This document shows, in pieces, positions 11,453 to 24,059 of a stretch of DNA of 64,000 nucleotides. Positions within the stretch are counted from its first letter, which is position 1; each line of letters begins with the position of its first letter. Source of the stretch: Akebia trifoliata (taxonomy: Eukaryota; Streptophyta; Magnoliopsida; Ranunculales; Lardizabalaceae). The notes below the pieces were generated by a model, which did not search any database, was not told the DNA's origin, and saw only the letters and a program-made list of their open reading frames with translations. The stretch lies in contig CM030717.1 of the NCBI GenBank assembly GCA_017979445.1, forward strand, positions 19,517,288-19,581,287. Direction: 5' to 3'. Made by a program: the position numbers and the translations under genes.

Positions 11453-12961
11453 TGAAAGTGCCCTCGATCCACGGGGTGCGCGGATCCGCTTTTGACCTTT
11501 GAGGTTTGAGAGTCGCCACCTAGTTATAACAGTCTAGGAGCTGAATACTGACTCTCAAAAGGTAAATACTACTAATCTACAAAAGAAAAATATAGGTCCG
11601 GGGATCATGTTATAGGGTTGCAAGGTGTTAAGCACTAACCCCGTCCGGCAAACACCGGTCTCTACTAATTCCCAAATAAAACTACATTGCTAACAAGACC
11701 TAAATAATAATAAAAAAATAAAAAAAGTTATCTTTTCCGAATGCAACGGTTTTGTTCCCTCAGATATGATAGAACAACTCCTTGTACAGTATTCCTCGCT
11801 TCGTTCTGTTGCCGGATCTGATTTCTGATCTCCAAGTTGAGGTATCTTCTTCTTGGATCTATGAGTTTTCTGATTTTTTTATAATGAATTTAAAGGTATT
11901 TTAGTAGAATTTTTGGGTGTTTTTTGAGCTAAAATTGGGGTATAGATGTTAGGTAAGGAGTTAAGACTTCAAAATTAGGGTTTTGGGAAGGTTGGGGAGG
12001 CTCATTGACCTACTTTTTCTAAGATTTATTTTTTCATACGAAAATAGGTTGTAGAGATCCTTATTTATAGATTTTTTTGAGTGCTTGTGTTTGATAGAGT
12101 TAGTGTTTAATCAGAATTATTTTAAATAGAGTTATAATTTAATTATAATTGTTTTAAATAGAATTATAGTTTAATTAGAATTATTTTAAATAGAGTTATT
12201 ATTTAATTAGAATTCTATTAGGGTTTTGACTTTTAGTCTCACTTGATTGACTTTAAGATTTTGACTTGAGTCTTACTTGATTGACTTTAAGATTTTGACT
12301 TTAGTCTTACTTGATTGACTTTAATTTTAATTAGGATTTACTTTACATTAATTAATACTTTAATTATTAATTTTAGAATTTTTAATTATTAAAATTATAA
12401 AATTATCGTTTTACCCTCAGAGAGGACTTTTTACGTTTTAAGTCATTTTTCCATGTTCTAGGATGTTTAGGAATTGATTTTTCATAAGGAATTCAATGGA
12501 AATATTGGTTTGTGTCATTTATGAAATTTTTTGTGCGAAATGGACATGAAGTTTATGAGAGACATTTTCATAATTTTATCGAATTTTGTGAAAATTGGCG
12601 AAAATAGTTTATTTGATTTCGATTTGTTATTTTATGTGTTTGAAAGGATTTTCCTAAGTGTAATGCGGGCTCTAAGGATGTTTTAATGTTAGGGGTATTT
12701 TGGTAATTTGATCATTTTTTAGTGATTTTTATCGTGAAGCTTCTTTTTGTCAGAAAATGATGATTTCTACGTTTCTGGGTCATATTTTCCTAACGTAGCG
12801 TGATTGCTATAGTTTTATCAGTTCGAGATACCTCATTTGAATTTTTGAAACATATCTAGTAACAAAATAAAGTATTTGAATAATTATCCATCATTAGGAA
12901 CTAGTTGCGATCGGGTTGACGAGTTGATTAATTAGGCGAATGCAAAAATAAGGTGTCTACA
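11453..12961 (-). mobile_element. Solo LTR J (Tat/Ogre family of C-F), 1,509 bp
   Basis: On the plus strand it runs TGAAAGTGCCC to GTGTCTACA and is collinear with the LTRs of C, E and F. It is flanked by a perfect 5-bp target duplication ACCTC (11448-11452 and 12962-12966). No internal sequence is present, so it is a solo LTR. It sits inside the older LTR of H. A minus-strand TATA-type box lies at 12061-12069, and the ~34-bp U3 repeat at about 12230-12345. Confidence 0.92.
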
Positions 12962-14295
12962 ACCTCGTAACACTAGGAAAATGTGACCCTAAGACTTTGA
13001 AACTATCACATTGAGTCCAAATAAAATTGCTCACCAAAATTTAAAAAAATAAATAAAATGACAAAAATATCCCTCATAGGCCTCACACCTCTGAAATGTC
13101 TTAAAAATATTTTCATTAGTCTTAGAATGTGATTTCGAGTCTAATAGGATTAAAATTGATGAAAATAGAGAATTTTATGAAGAATTACAAAAATAAACAA
13201 AATATCCCTTGATATTCAACTTTTACTTAGAAACTTAGATTCCTAGGAAAATGTGATTAAAATTAAACTTTCAAAAATGTTCATGCATATAAAAAACATC
13301 TAGAAATCCCATACTTATGAAAACTAAAAAATTTCACAAAAAATAACGGGATTTTGCACATAAAATGATGATTTTTGCAATGTAGAATAACAGTAATTGA
13401 TCACATAAAATGACGATTTCTATTATATGGAATGACACTAATCAATCATGATGGGACAATAAAATTGAAATTGAAATTGAAATTTTAATCATGAATCGAG
13501 CATTGAACCCTTGCCAATAAAAATTTAAAATGTACTTATTACACCCTAATTTGAAAGGTCAAAGTAAAAGTGAGGTGTCAATAATAATTGCTAAGATTCA
13601 TTATCCACAAATCAAAGAAATTGAAAATCAAATAATCTTGATATTGATCAATTCAGCATCAACTCATTAATTGTCAATTTAAACCATTGACCGATAGTAT
13701 CGACCAATCAATTAAAAAATTTAACCAATTAAGAGTTAAAACCTAAAAACAATCAAACCTATCATAAATCGAGGTATAATAAAAAATAATTCAACTCGAT
13801 CAATCTTATATTGATTAATCCAATCCATGCCCCAACCTTAAACTATTTAATCATTCACTTTCGATCAACTTTAAAAATCAACAATTGATAAATCATTAAT
13901 CCAATTAACCAATTTGAAAAATAAATTTCATTCAAATACAACCATTCGATCTTAAAATTAATCGATCTAACCCCTCTATCCAACAAACCAATTAACAAAT
14001 TGATTCTAAGTCATTGAATTACCATAGGTCGCGAGATACATAAGATCACCTATTCTCTTTTTTTACATGCTACCCATGCGCCCTTATATAAAAATGGAAA
14101 AAAAAGAGATTAAATAAATTTTATCCTTTTTTGGTTCGGTCAAAGGAGAGCAAAAAAGGAAAAAACAAGAATAAAAATAAAACTAATAAAAAAAAAAGAA
14201 AAAACCTATAAAAAGGTCCCTCTTTCACCTTTAAAAAAGAGAGTCCTCTTTTCAACTTTTTTTTCTCACAACTCATACATGGCAGTGATTGTTGA
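12962..14295 (+). mobile_element. LTR of H, right piece (truncated)
   Basis: Continues the H LTR after the insertion of J. The text CACTAGGAAAATGTGACCC corresponds to CGCTAGGAAAATACGACCCC in D. Possible promoter elements CTTATATAAAA (about 14083) and CCTATAAAAAGG (about 14202) lie downstream. The usual LTR end (hairpin, GGATCCGC, CTTTCA) is not found, so the LTR is truncated near 14295. Divergence makes the limits approximate. Confidence 0.45.
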
Positions 14296-14640
14296 TAGGT
14301 AGAAATTAATATTTTTATAATCTTTTTAGCTTGTGGGCAAGTAAGTGATTGAACCCAAGAGAAATAAGAGATGTAACCAAGTTAGCAAAATGAAGTTAAT
14401 CTAAGTTACAAATTTAAAATCTATTTTTGTATTTTTGTGAAATAAAATGGAGAGTAAATATTGCTTGAAAATAAAATAATAGAAAGAAGATTTATATTAA
14501 GAAAATAAAAGAAATAAAGTCATTAGTGATTAGAGTAACATAAGACTAACAAATAGAACTGTATTTAAATCTATCCCTATTTGCACTCAACCTTAAGGGT
14601 TTGGTGTGAGCTCCTTGGATTGGAAGATATGGCATGAAGT
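14296..14640. other. Unassigned 345-bp fragment between H and I
   Basis: Begins TTGATAGGTAGAAATTAAT and is AT-rich, unlike the neighbouring LTRs. It may be a fragment of another retroelement. I see no terminal inverted repeat or coding potential. Confidence 0.35.
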
Positions 14641-16187
14641 TAAAAGTGCCCTCAATCCACTGGTACGAATCCGTTTTTTCTTTTTGGGAGTTGCCACCTA
14701 ATTTTATAATCTAGGAACTAATGATGACTCTAAACAAATAAAAAATACTACACTATGAATAGATTTTGGGTACGGGGATCAGATTACGAGATTGTAAGGT
14801 ATTAGGCACCAATCTCACCCAGCGAAAGTCAGTCTCTACTTCTTTCAAATATTTACTTTACAAAAAATGATCTGAATTTAGAATAAAAATAAAATAAAAT
14901 AAATTACCTTTTCTTTACCTAAATGATTGCAATGATCGATTCCCTCAGATGTTGGCAGTGAACGTTCATTGTGTGAATCTTCTCGTTTTATTTTTGTTTT
15001 TAGATTTTCTTCTGATCTTTGAGATATGACCTCCTTCTTTTTGATATGGACATTTTTATGACTTTTTTGGGGTGTTTTTAGGATATTTAGGTGTTTTATA
15101 GGTTGAAAATTAGGATTTAGGGCTTAGGTATTGACTTAGAACTCAAAATTTAGGATTTTGGAAAGGTTTTGACCTTGATTTTCTAGGATTTTTCTTGACC
15201 TCGAAATTAGGTGGTGGTGGCTCCTTTTTAAAGAGATTTGTTGATAAGTTTAGAATTTGATTAGATTTCTTAGACATAAGGTCCATTTCTAACTAATCTG
15301 TTAAATGATTAGATAAGATTTTAATTAGTTTTTTAATTAGATTTTATTTTTTGACTAACGTAGAATGAGAATTTTAAATTTTGGAGACCCTCCCAATGGA
15401 AGATTCTTTATTATATTATTTTGAATTCTTTAAGACCCTCGGTAGAGGGTTCTTTATTAAATATTAGGTGGGCCCCATTTAAATAAATGAGCCACCACTT
15501 GAAATTTGGCCCATGGACTTAATTAATTGAATTTATTTGTTCGAAAATTTTTAATTTGATTTATTAAGATTTTACTTTACGTTAATTAATATTTTAATTA
15601 TTAGTTTCAGATTTTTGAATTTTAGGATTGAAAAATTACTATTTTACTTTCAATGAGGACTTTTGAGTTGGGATGTCGTTTTTTGACATTTTGGGATATT
15701 TCGAAATCAATTTTTCATAAGAAATTCAATGAGAATATGATTCATGTCACGTACGGGTTTTTGACGTGAAATGATTGTAGACCCTATGAGGGGTATTTTT
15801 ATAATTTTTTCAAATTTTGTGAAAATTGACTAACTGGTTTATTTGATTTTACTTTATTATTTTATGTGTTCGAAAAAGTTTTCCTAAGCGTAATGTCGCC
15901 CTTTGGAGTATTCTGATGTCAAGGGTATTTTGATAATTTAATCATTTTTTGTAATTTTTCTCATAAAATTTTTTTTGTCTCAAAATGATGGTTTCTATAT
16001 TTTGGGTCATATTTTCCTAGAGTAACGTGGTTTATAAAGTTTATTTGTTTGAAATATCTCATCCGAGCTTAAGAAACACATCTAGTAACAATTTTTTTTT
16101 TTTACAATATTCATTCATAATCGAGATCCATCACAATCGAGTTAATGAATTGATTAATCAGGCAAGCGCAAAAATGGGATGTCTACA
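14641..16187 (-). mobile_element. 3' LTR of element I (Tat/Ogre-like)
   Basis: On the plus strand it runs TAAAAGTGCCC (the usual TGAAAG mutated) to GGATGTCTACA, collinear with J, C, E and F LTRs. Immediately right lies the polypurine tract (reverse complement AAATAGGGGCATC, 16188-16200), so this is the 3' LTR of a minus-strand element. A hairpin with stem GAGATTG/CAATCTC lies at 14788-14816. Divergence from C-F LTRs is high. Confidence 0.78.
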
Positions 16188-17699
16188 GATGCCCCTATTT
16201 AGCAGAGGGTTGAAGTAAACTAGACAAAAAATCTACTTTGGTAGATATTGTGATATCTGAAGGTCAAAGCCAGTGACAATTCATTATGCAGACTGATTTA
16301 GCAATTCGTCAAGACGTTCGAATCCCTGAGGGTAAAACTCTCATCGAACAAAAGGTTGTCAAGTCCTTGAATTTTACAAAATTATCCCTAACTAATGCAA
16401 AAGTATAGGCATGTGCAATAGTGTGATACCTACGGAGTATTTTATCGGATCATTAAGAATAAAATCTCATCGATTAAAAAAGTGTCAGGTTCTAAAGACC
16501 TTCTCTTACTGACAATAATGATTCAAATTAAAGTACACCCATCAAATGAAAGTAGTCATATGATATTAAATTAGTAAGGCTGAACAATGAGGTAATTGGA
16601 ATCATAGCATTATCAGTATTAAGTGATGTAGGAACTTTATTAAATCCTATTTGAAATTCTTTTTTGGAGTTCGAAAAGTTTGAATCTTGTTTATCGGACT
16701 CGAGTTTATGGGAGCAACATTTCTTAGGTAGGGATTTATAGGAACTTATTAAAATCCTACTCTAACTCACATTCTATGATTCTAAAAATTGGAGTGTCTT
16801 CTTGTACTCGAACTTACCTGAGTTATGCTTCTTGGGCTTGGGTTTGTAGGAACTTATTAATATCTTACTTTAACTTGCATTTTATGATTCAAAAAGTTGG
16901 AATCTCGTTTCTCGGACTCAAACTTACTGGAGGCATGCTTCTTAAACTAAGGTTTGTAGGAACTTATTAAAAACCTACTTGAAATCATATTCTGTGATTA
17001 AAAAAGTCAGAGTTTCCTCTCTCATACTTGAATCACAGGAGCCACACTTCTTGGGTTGGGGTTGGCAGGAACTTATTAAAATCCTTATTCAAAAAGTTGG
17101 AGTCTCATTTCTCGAACTAAAACTTACTAGAGTCATGCTTCTCGAGGTTTGGGTTAGTAGGAACTTATTAAAATCCTACTTGAAATCATATTCTATGATT
17201 ACAAAAGTTAGAGTTTCGTCTCTTAGACTTGAACTTACCAGAACCACATTTCTCGGGCTAAGGTTGGAAAGAATTTATTAAAATCCTTATTCAAAAAGTT
17301 GGAGTCTCATTTTTCAGATTCGAACTTAATGGAGCTACGCTTTTTTGATTTGGATTAGATTGAGCTTCGGTATTATCGAGTTCAAAAATTGAGAGATTGG
17401 GTATTTATTGGCTTATCATGTATCTAAATTCATAATAACACTGGACTCCACCAGACATTTAGACTTTTGAGTAAGATTTTCCTTTTTGACCATATGATTA
17501 CAAATGAAAAATTTGGAATCACAATGACTTGAATCACTAAGAATAAACTTTTATTGATTAAAAAAGTGTTGGATTCTAGAGATCTTTTCTAACTGACAAT
17601 AATGATTCAAATTGAAACGCACCTATGCAACGCAAGCAATTATGAAAATTATGGTAAGGTTGAACAATGAGATAATTGGAGTTATAGTATTATCGACAT
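16188..17699 (-). mobile_element. Element I, 3' internal region
   Basis: Starts with the polypurine tract and the conserved 3' block (16188-16400), followed by a ~110-bp tandem array at 16625-17345. It is cut at 17699 by LTR B2, so the coding part lies beyond the whole B2 stack and outside the window. The short plus-strand frames at 16776-17281 are array artefacts. Confidence 0.68.
16625..17345 (-). repeat. ~110-bp tandem array (about 7 units) in I 3' UTR
   Basis: Recurring blocks GGAACTTATTAAAATCCTA and GTTGGAGTCTC lie about 90-115 bp apart. It is the reverse-complement relative of the array in H (10015-10670), which shows that H and I belong to one subfamily. Confidence 0.82.
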
Positions 17700-18296
17700 T
17701 ATAGACACCCTAATTTGAGCGGGCTCAAAGGACCCAAAAATATTAATTTTTCAATAAAATTCGTCAACGGGCCTAAAAAGCCCAAATCACCTAGACATGG
17801 CATTTTTATCTATTTGAGGGCTCCTAAGACCCCTAAAGATCTAAGGGACCCTCAATAAAGACTTGGCATACCCACCACCTTCCCTACCTTTCACTACTCC
17901 CTTCCCGAATCGAAAATACCCCAAGCCCGTTTAGGACCCACAAACCCTTAACTCTCCAAAAATCATTTCTTACCTTATTCAACATAACCTAAACCTAATT
18001 CCATATTACTCAAACTCTAAAATTCACTTACCCTCAAAATTCCATCCTAAAATATGCTCTAACCACTCTAAAATAATCTAAAACCTTTTCAAACCCAAGC
18101 CTAACACACCAAAGCCCAAACCAATCCAAATCCATAAACCATTATCCATATCAACCAATCAACTTTTAATCATCAAATGTATACATGTCCACACCACAAT
18201 TCACCTCCCAAAAAATCATTCTACCAAATCTAAAACATCACCTTTCTCTAACACATCCACCAACCTACATCACAACCCATACCCCCTGAAAGTGCC
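17700..18296 (+). mobile_element. LTR B2, first piece
   Basis: Starts TATAGACACCCTAATTTG and aligns by eye with the reverse complement of 2705 down to about 2100. The 5-bp left flank is GACAT. It is interrupted at 18296 by element C. The sequence upstream is not purine-rich, so this is a 5' or solo LTR rather than a 3' LTR. Confidence 0.72.
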
Positions 18297-19991
18297 TTCG
18301 ATCTGCAGGGTGCGTGGATCTGCTTTTGACCTTTGAGGTTTGGGAGTCGCCACCTAATTATTACGGTCTAGGAACCGAATAGAGACTCGAAACAGATAAA
18401 TCAACTAATCTACTACAAAAGTATGGGTCCAGGGATCACGTTACGGGGTTGGAAGGTGTTAGGCACCAATTCCGCCCGACAAACGCCGGTCTCTACTAAT
18501 TCTCAAATAAACTACATCGCTAAAGACCTAAATAATAAAAAGATTACGAAATTTATACCTTTCCGATGACAACGTTCTCGTTCCCTCAGATCTAACAGAG
18601 TAACTCCTTGTATAGTATTCCTCACTTCGTTCTATCTCCGGATCTGATTTCTGATCTCCGAGGTGAGATATTTTTTTCTTAGATCTAGGTTCTTCGGATT
18701 TGTTTATGAATTTTGGGGTATTTTTGAAGGGCTTCTAGGTGTTTTTTAAGCTAAAATCGTATTATGGGTGTTAGGTAAGGAGTTGGGGCTTCAAAATTAG
18801 GGTTTATGGGAGGCTAGGAAGGTTTTTTGACCTACTTCTCTCAGGGTTTATTATTTGATACGAAAATAGGGTATGGAGGCTCCTATTTATAGAATTTTTA
18901 AGTGTTTGTTTAAATAAAATTAGTGTTTAATTATAATTCTTTTAGTTAGAGTTATATTTTAATTAGAATTATTTTAGGTAGAGTTATATTTTAATTAGAA
19001 TTCTATTAAATAGAGTTATTATTTAATTATGATTATTAAATAGAATTATTATTTAATTAGAACTCTATTAGGGTTTTGACTTTTGATTTTATTTGATTGA
19101 CTATAAGATTTTGACTTTAGTCTTACTTGGTTGACTTTTAATATCTTGACTTTAGTCTTACTTGATTGACTTTAATATATTGACTTTAGTCTTACTTGAT
19201 TGACTTTAATTTTTTGGAGAACCCCTCTATATTATATCTTTAATTCTTTGAACCCCCAAATGGAGGGGTCCTTGAATAAATATATTGGCAACCATTAACA
19301 ATTTTTCCTGTGAGCCTGATTGATCGATTTTTTTGGTTTAAAATTTTAAATTAATTTTATAAATATTTCACTTTAATTATTTAATATTTTATTTATTAAT
19401 TTAGAAAATTTTAATTATAAAAATTATAAAATTACCATTTTACCCTCGGAGAGGACTTTTTGTGTTTCAAGTCGATTTTTGATGTTCTAGGATATTTTAG
19501 AATCGATTTTTCATAAGGAATTCAATGGAAATATTGGTTTGTGTCATTTATGAATTTTTTTGTGTTTGGAATGGTCGTGAACTTTATGAGGGGCATTTTT
19601 GTAATTTTGTCGAATTCTGTGAAAATTGACGAAATAATTTATTTGGTTTCAATTTGTTATTTTATGTGTTTGAATGAGTTTTTCTAAGCGTAACGTAGGC
19701 TCTATGGATGTTTTAAGATTAGGGGTATTTTGGTAATTTGATCATTTTTAGTGATTTTTATCATGAAGCTTCTTTTTATCTGAAAAATGATGATTTCTAA
19801 GCTTTTGGGATTATATTTTCCTAACGTAGCGTGGTTTCTACAGTTTTATCAGTTTGAGATACCTCATCCGGATTTCTGAAACATATCTAGTAACAAAATA
19901 AAGCATTGGGATAAACATCCATCATTGGGAACCGTTGCGATTGGATTGACGAGTTGATTAATCAGGCGAATGCAAAAATGAGGTATCTACA
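18297..19991 (-). repeat. 3' LTR of element C
   Basis: On the plus strand TGAAAGTGCCTTCG to GAGGTATCTACA, 1,695 bp. A TATA-type box (reverse complement TATAAATAG) lies at 18883-18891. The U5 hairpin (GGGGTTGG/CCAATTCC, with G-T pairs) is at 18445-18473. The U3 ~34-bp repeat is at about 19080-19215. Confidence 0.9.
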
Positions 19992-20004
19992 GATGCCCCT
20001 ATTT
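19992..20004 (-). promoter_or_regulatory. Polypurine tract of element C
   Basis: The minus strand reads AAATAGGGGCATC directly before the 3' LTR. It would prime plus-strand DNA synthesis. The same position in I, E and F carries related sequences. Confidence 0.75.
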
Positions 20005-20339
20005 GGTAGAGGATTGAAGCAAACTAGATAGCAAATCTATTTTGGTAGATAGTGCGATATCTGAATGTCAAAGCTAGTGACAGTTCATTTTGCAGCCTGA
20101 TTTAGCAATTCGTCAGGATGTTCAGATCTTTGAGCGTAAAACTCTCCTAAACTAAAAGGTTGTCAGGTCATCGAGCGAGAACTCTCACTGACAGCATCAG
20201 ATCCTTGAATTTTAATGAATTCACCCTAATTAAAAGAACAAATGTGCAAGTGTGTGCATTGTGTGAAGCTGAGTAAAACAAAACTCGAGAAAATTTGAAT
20301 GAGATTTGAGACAAATCTAAAAAAAAAATTGAGAAAAAG

Positions 20340-21352
20340 TTGAATGTTATACTCTACCTACCCTGGGTGAAAGAGTAATGAACTTATTTTTCTAGGAGTC
20401 CTACTCTACCTACCTAGGATGAAAGAGTAATGAACTAATTTTTTGGAAAGTTCTATTCTACCTACTCGGAGTTAGAGAGTAATGAACTAAGCTTTTTGGG
20501 AGTCGTACTCTACCTGCCTAGGGTGAAAGAGTAATGAACTAATTTTTTTGGGAAATTCTACTCTACCTGCTCGGGGTGAAAGAGTAATGAACTAATTTTT
20601 TTAGAAAGTTCTACTCTACCTACTCGGAGTGAAAGAGTAATGAACTAATTTTTTTGGGAAGTTCTACTCTACTACTCAGAGTGAAAGAGTAATGAACTAA
20701 TTTTTTTGGGAAGTTCTACTCTACCTGCCCAGGGTGAAAGAGTAATGAACTAATTTTTTTAGGAAGTTCTACTCTACCTACTCGGAGTGAAAGAGTAATG
20801 AACTAATTTTTTTGGGAAGTTCTACTCTACCTGTTTGGGGTGAAAGAGTAATGAATTAATTTTTTTTTTAGGAAGTTCTACTCTACCTACCCGGAGTGAA
20901 AAAATAATGAACTAATTTTTTTTGGAGAAGTTCTACTCTACCTACTCGAAGTGAAAGAGTAATGAACTAATTTTTTTAGGAGTCCTACTCTACCTGCCCA
21001 GGGTGAAAGAGTAATGAACTAATTTTTTTTTGGAATTTCTACTCTACCTACTCGGAGTGAAAGAGTAATGAACTAATTTTTTTGGGAGTCCTACTCTACC
21101 TGCTCAGGGTGAAAGAGTAATTAACTAATTTTTTTTGAAAGTTTTACTCTACTTATTCGGAGTGAAAGAGTAATTAACTAATTTGTTTTTTGGGAAGTTC
21201 TACTCTATCTGCTCGGGGTGAAAGAGTAATGAACTAATTTTTTGGGAGTCCTACTCTACCTACTCGAGGTGAAAGAGTAATGAACTAATTTTTTGGGAAG
21301 TTCTACTCTACCTACTCGGAGTGAAAGAGTAATGAACTAATTTTTTTGGGAA
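20340..21352 (-). repeat. 53-bp tandem array (19 units) in C 3' UTR
   Basis: I count 19 units of about 53 bp, marked by GAGTAATGAACTAATTTTTT. Each contains TACTCTACC and GGTGAAAGAGTA around a small dyad such as ACTCGGAGT. Variants of the dyad (GCCCAGGGT, ACTCAGAGT, GCTCGGGGT) mostly remain pairable when G-T pairs are allowed. It has no sequence similarity to the arrays of H/I or E/F although it occupies the same place. Confidence 0.93.
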
Positions 21353-22570
21353 TAAATGAGGGCTTTACACCGTATTTGATTTTTTTTAAATTGGATTTTA
21401 TGAAGGTCCGGTAAATATTTTAACTCACTTTGAATCTGAGGAGTTTTCAAAATTGCTATCAAGAGGGTAACCTTTAATTCAAAGTTAACCTTATCCTTTT
21501 GAGTTAGAATTGACCAGGTTTTAGAACCAAAATGCCCTTAGTTTGACAGGGAACATTGCACTAGGGATAATTGAATACAATTTGAAAATGAATGCCCCTA
21601 GTGTAAGGGGAAAAACTGTACTCTTTAGAAAAATGAAGTGCCCTTGTTATGAAAGTTTGAAATCCTTGATTACCACAAGCGCAATAAAGGTTTAACTTTT
21701 TAATTTTGACTTTTGTATTGAAGATTTTGAGTCATGCTCAAAGAAATTGGAACAAAATATTTCTTTATGAAATTCATCATAGAATTTATTAGTTCTCCCT
21801 GTCGGTTCGCTTAGGGATATGAAACTCTTCAGATCAGTTATGGATGAGATACTTGTATCCACTGATTCTATATTTGGTTTAAACTGGGTATTGAAACTTG
21901 ATCATTCAGACTTCTGATGTTTCTGTTCGGACCGCCTTTTCAACTTCTTAACTCAACGAAGATTTTTTTTTTATTGGTTGCTATAAGTTTTGCCTAGATT
22001 GCCTTTTTAGGTTTTCAATCTAACAAGCATGCTCTAGCTTTTGCCTAGATCGCCTTTTTAGGTTTTCGATCAGCGAGCTTACAATTTTTTTTTCTTTGCT
22101 CTGATTGTTGCCAAGGTCGTCCTTTTAGATTTTTAACCTTGCGAGCTTGCCTTAATTTTTGCCTAAGTTGCCCTTTTGGATTTTCAACCTAGTAGGCTTC
22201 ATTTTTCTTTTTCTTCCATTTTGCACTTCTGGAGAGTTACTGCCTGATCAAGCTTTGCTACCTTCCTTGAATTTTCCGCACGGTACTTAGGAGGACTTTC
22301 ATGGGTATGCTTAGGATTGGATATGAAAAGAAAGGAATCTTGAGGCTCAAAAATCCAAATGCCCCTTATGTGGCATTTCTTTTTATATTATTTTCTTTTT
22401 CCTTGAATTTTCTTCCCACTCTGACAATATTTCTTTTTCTTTTTAGATATTTCCTTTGTTGGGGAATCTATTTTTTTATTTTGACGTGATCGGGCCTGAA
22501 GTAACTTCTCAGGTTTCCTACGTACCCCAAAATTTTGGGATCAGACCAAGACGTAGTTCAAAATTTTCCC
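21353..22570 (-). other. C 3' module with short repeats and a conserved hairpin
   Basis: Bases 21978-22200 hold about four loose units built on GCCTAGATCGCCTTTT and TTTTCAACCTAGCGAGCTT. Bases 22250-22570 contain the dyad CCTGAAGTAACTTCTCAGG (22495-22513). The same module lies in F (39470-40000) and E (43530-44100). It follows integrase in element orientation, so it is the region between the coding end and the tandem array. Confidence 0.6.
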
Positions 22571-22579
22571 TCCCCTAGG

Positions 22580-23520
22580 TTAGGCGATCGGACTGAGAAA
22601 GAAAAATGCATCATTTTTTTGAACAGGTTGTAAAGGGCTGAGAAAGGAGATATTGAACTGGGTAGCAGGAAAATTGATTTGGCCAAAGCTGGCCCCCTTG
22701 AATGTAGTATCGTTTGATCTGTTCAAGGTTGGTTGACTCTGGTAGTTCAATTCTATCATGATATTGAAATCTAACGATTTTTTAAGGCAGTATTTTCTTA
22801 ATGAATGAATCTCTCCAATTAGGCTTGAACTTCCCTCTAGAGTAAAAAATAAGTACTCAATTCTCTTTGAAATCTGATGATTTTCCAAAGTAGTGTTTCT
22901 TTGCTAATGGATGAATCTCTCCAATTAAGTTCAGACTTCCTCCTATGGTCGAGGAGGGGTGGTCAATTTTCTTTGAAGTCTGATGGTTAGATTCTAGACT
23001 TGTAAGTGGTGACCTTTGACTTTCTTACGAATGACTCTTCTCTGATAAGTTTGCACGTGGTACAAAACTCTAAGTTGTTTTTCTTTAATCAAGTTTAACT
23101 CTTCATACCCAATGATGAACTTAATTTATTTTCAGCAATTGATTTTCCATCAAGACCTTGAGAGATAAGATTTCCATTTTAACTGGCAAGACTGCTTCCA
23201 TATCATATACTAGAGAGTAAGGAATAGCTCCAATGGAGGACTGCATTGAAGTATGATGTGCCCCTAGTGTGAATGGTAACTTCTCTAACTAATTCCGGTG
23301 TGATTGAAATATTTTCTTGATAATTATTTTCAGACTCTTACTAACTGCTTCAACCGTTCCATTAATTTGAGGACGGTAGGGGGATGCCGGATCTTCAACT
23401 TTGAACACAGAGTAATGACTTAAGCTTTGAATTACGACCCATTATCAGAGATCAGTTAAAAAGGTACCTCCATATCTACTGATAATATGTGATTTGTAAC
23501 TCAAGATGTAGTGAAGATAG
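22580..23520 (-). pseudogene. Degenerate integrase of element C
   Basis: The minus-strand text matches the integrase of F (50641-51320) piece by piece. The C-terminal stretch is at about 22580-22900 (LEGSSSLIGEIHSLRKY here, LEGSSNQIEEVRSSSRKYY in F). The core stretch around the second Asp and the Glu of the DDE triad is at about 23150-23470. Many stops and frame changes are present. Just beyond 23520 the integrase sequence switches abruptly to RT N-terminal sequence, so the upstream half of integrase, RNase H and most of RT are deleted. Confidence 0.72.
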
Positions 23521-23559
23521 CACTGATACATTTTATAACATCTCTATCGATATTTTCAT

Positions 23560-23800
23560 CTCATCGAGCGAGTATCTATTCCGTGTTGAGTAACACCCAA
23601 GCTTGCACCTAACATATCCTCATCAGACCATACGAACACGTCTTTTAAAATTTCTGAGTAAATTCATTATCCCCTCGTGTTCTTCTAGGGATAGGATGAT
23701 TTCTATTTGAATATCTTAGAAATTATTTTTTGTTCTAAGGTTCAATGACCTTTGCTTTCTGATTGAAAGTTGTTAAGCCCGACCCTTATCTTCTTGTTCA
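23560..23800 (-). pseudogene. RT N-terminal fragment of element C
   Basis: Minus-strand translation gives FVWSDEDMLGASLGV, the counterpart of the conserved FAWSYxDMPGL stretch at the start of Gypsy reverse transcriptases, followed by an abrupt change to integrase sequence. Element E has the same fragment with the same end. Non-functional. Confidence 0.62.
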
Positions 23801-24059
23801 GGGGAAAAATATATCATTGAAGCCAGATTATTAGTTAATTTGTTAATGCGCTCGAGGTATTCAAAAATTTCTTTTATCCAATCAAAATTAGATGGGGCGA
23901 CAAACACCTCTATAGACTTGACAAATTAACTTGACTCAATAGAAAAGAATAGACTTGATCTAAAGAAAACATGACATTGAAACATTAGACTCGAGTTAAC
24001 TCAAATAACTCATGAAAACTCAAGACAACTACCCACAATGGGCTTGATTAGGACTGAGG

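Noticed and set aside
20340..21352. Regularly spaced repeats that could suggest a CRISPR array
   Set aside because: Units are contiguous 53-bp tandem repeats with no unique spacers, in a plant retrotransposon. It is a 3' UTR minisatellite.
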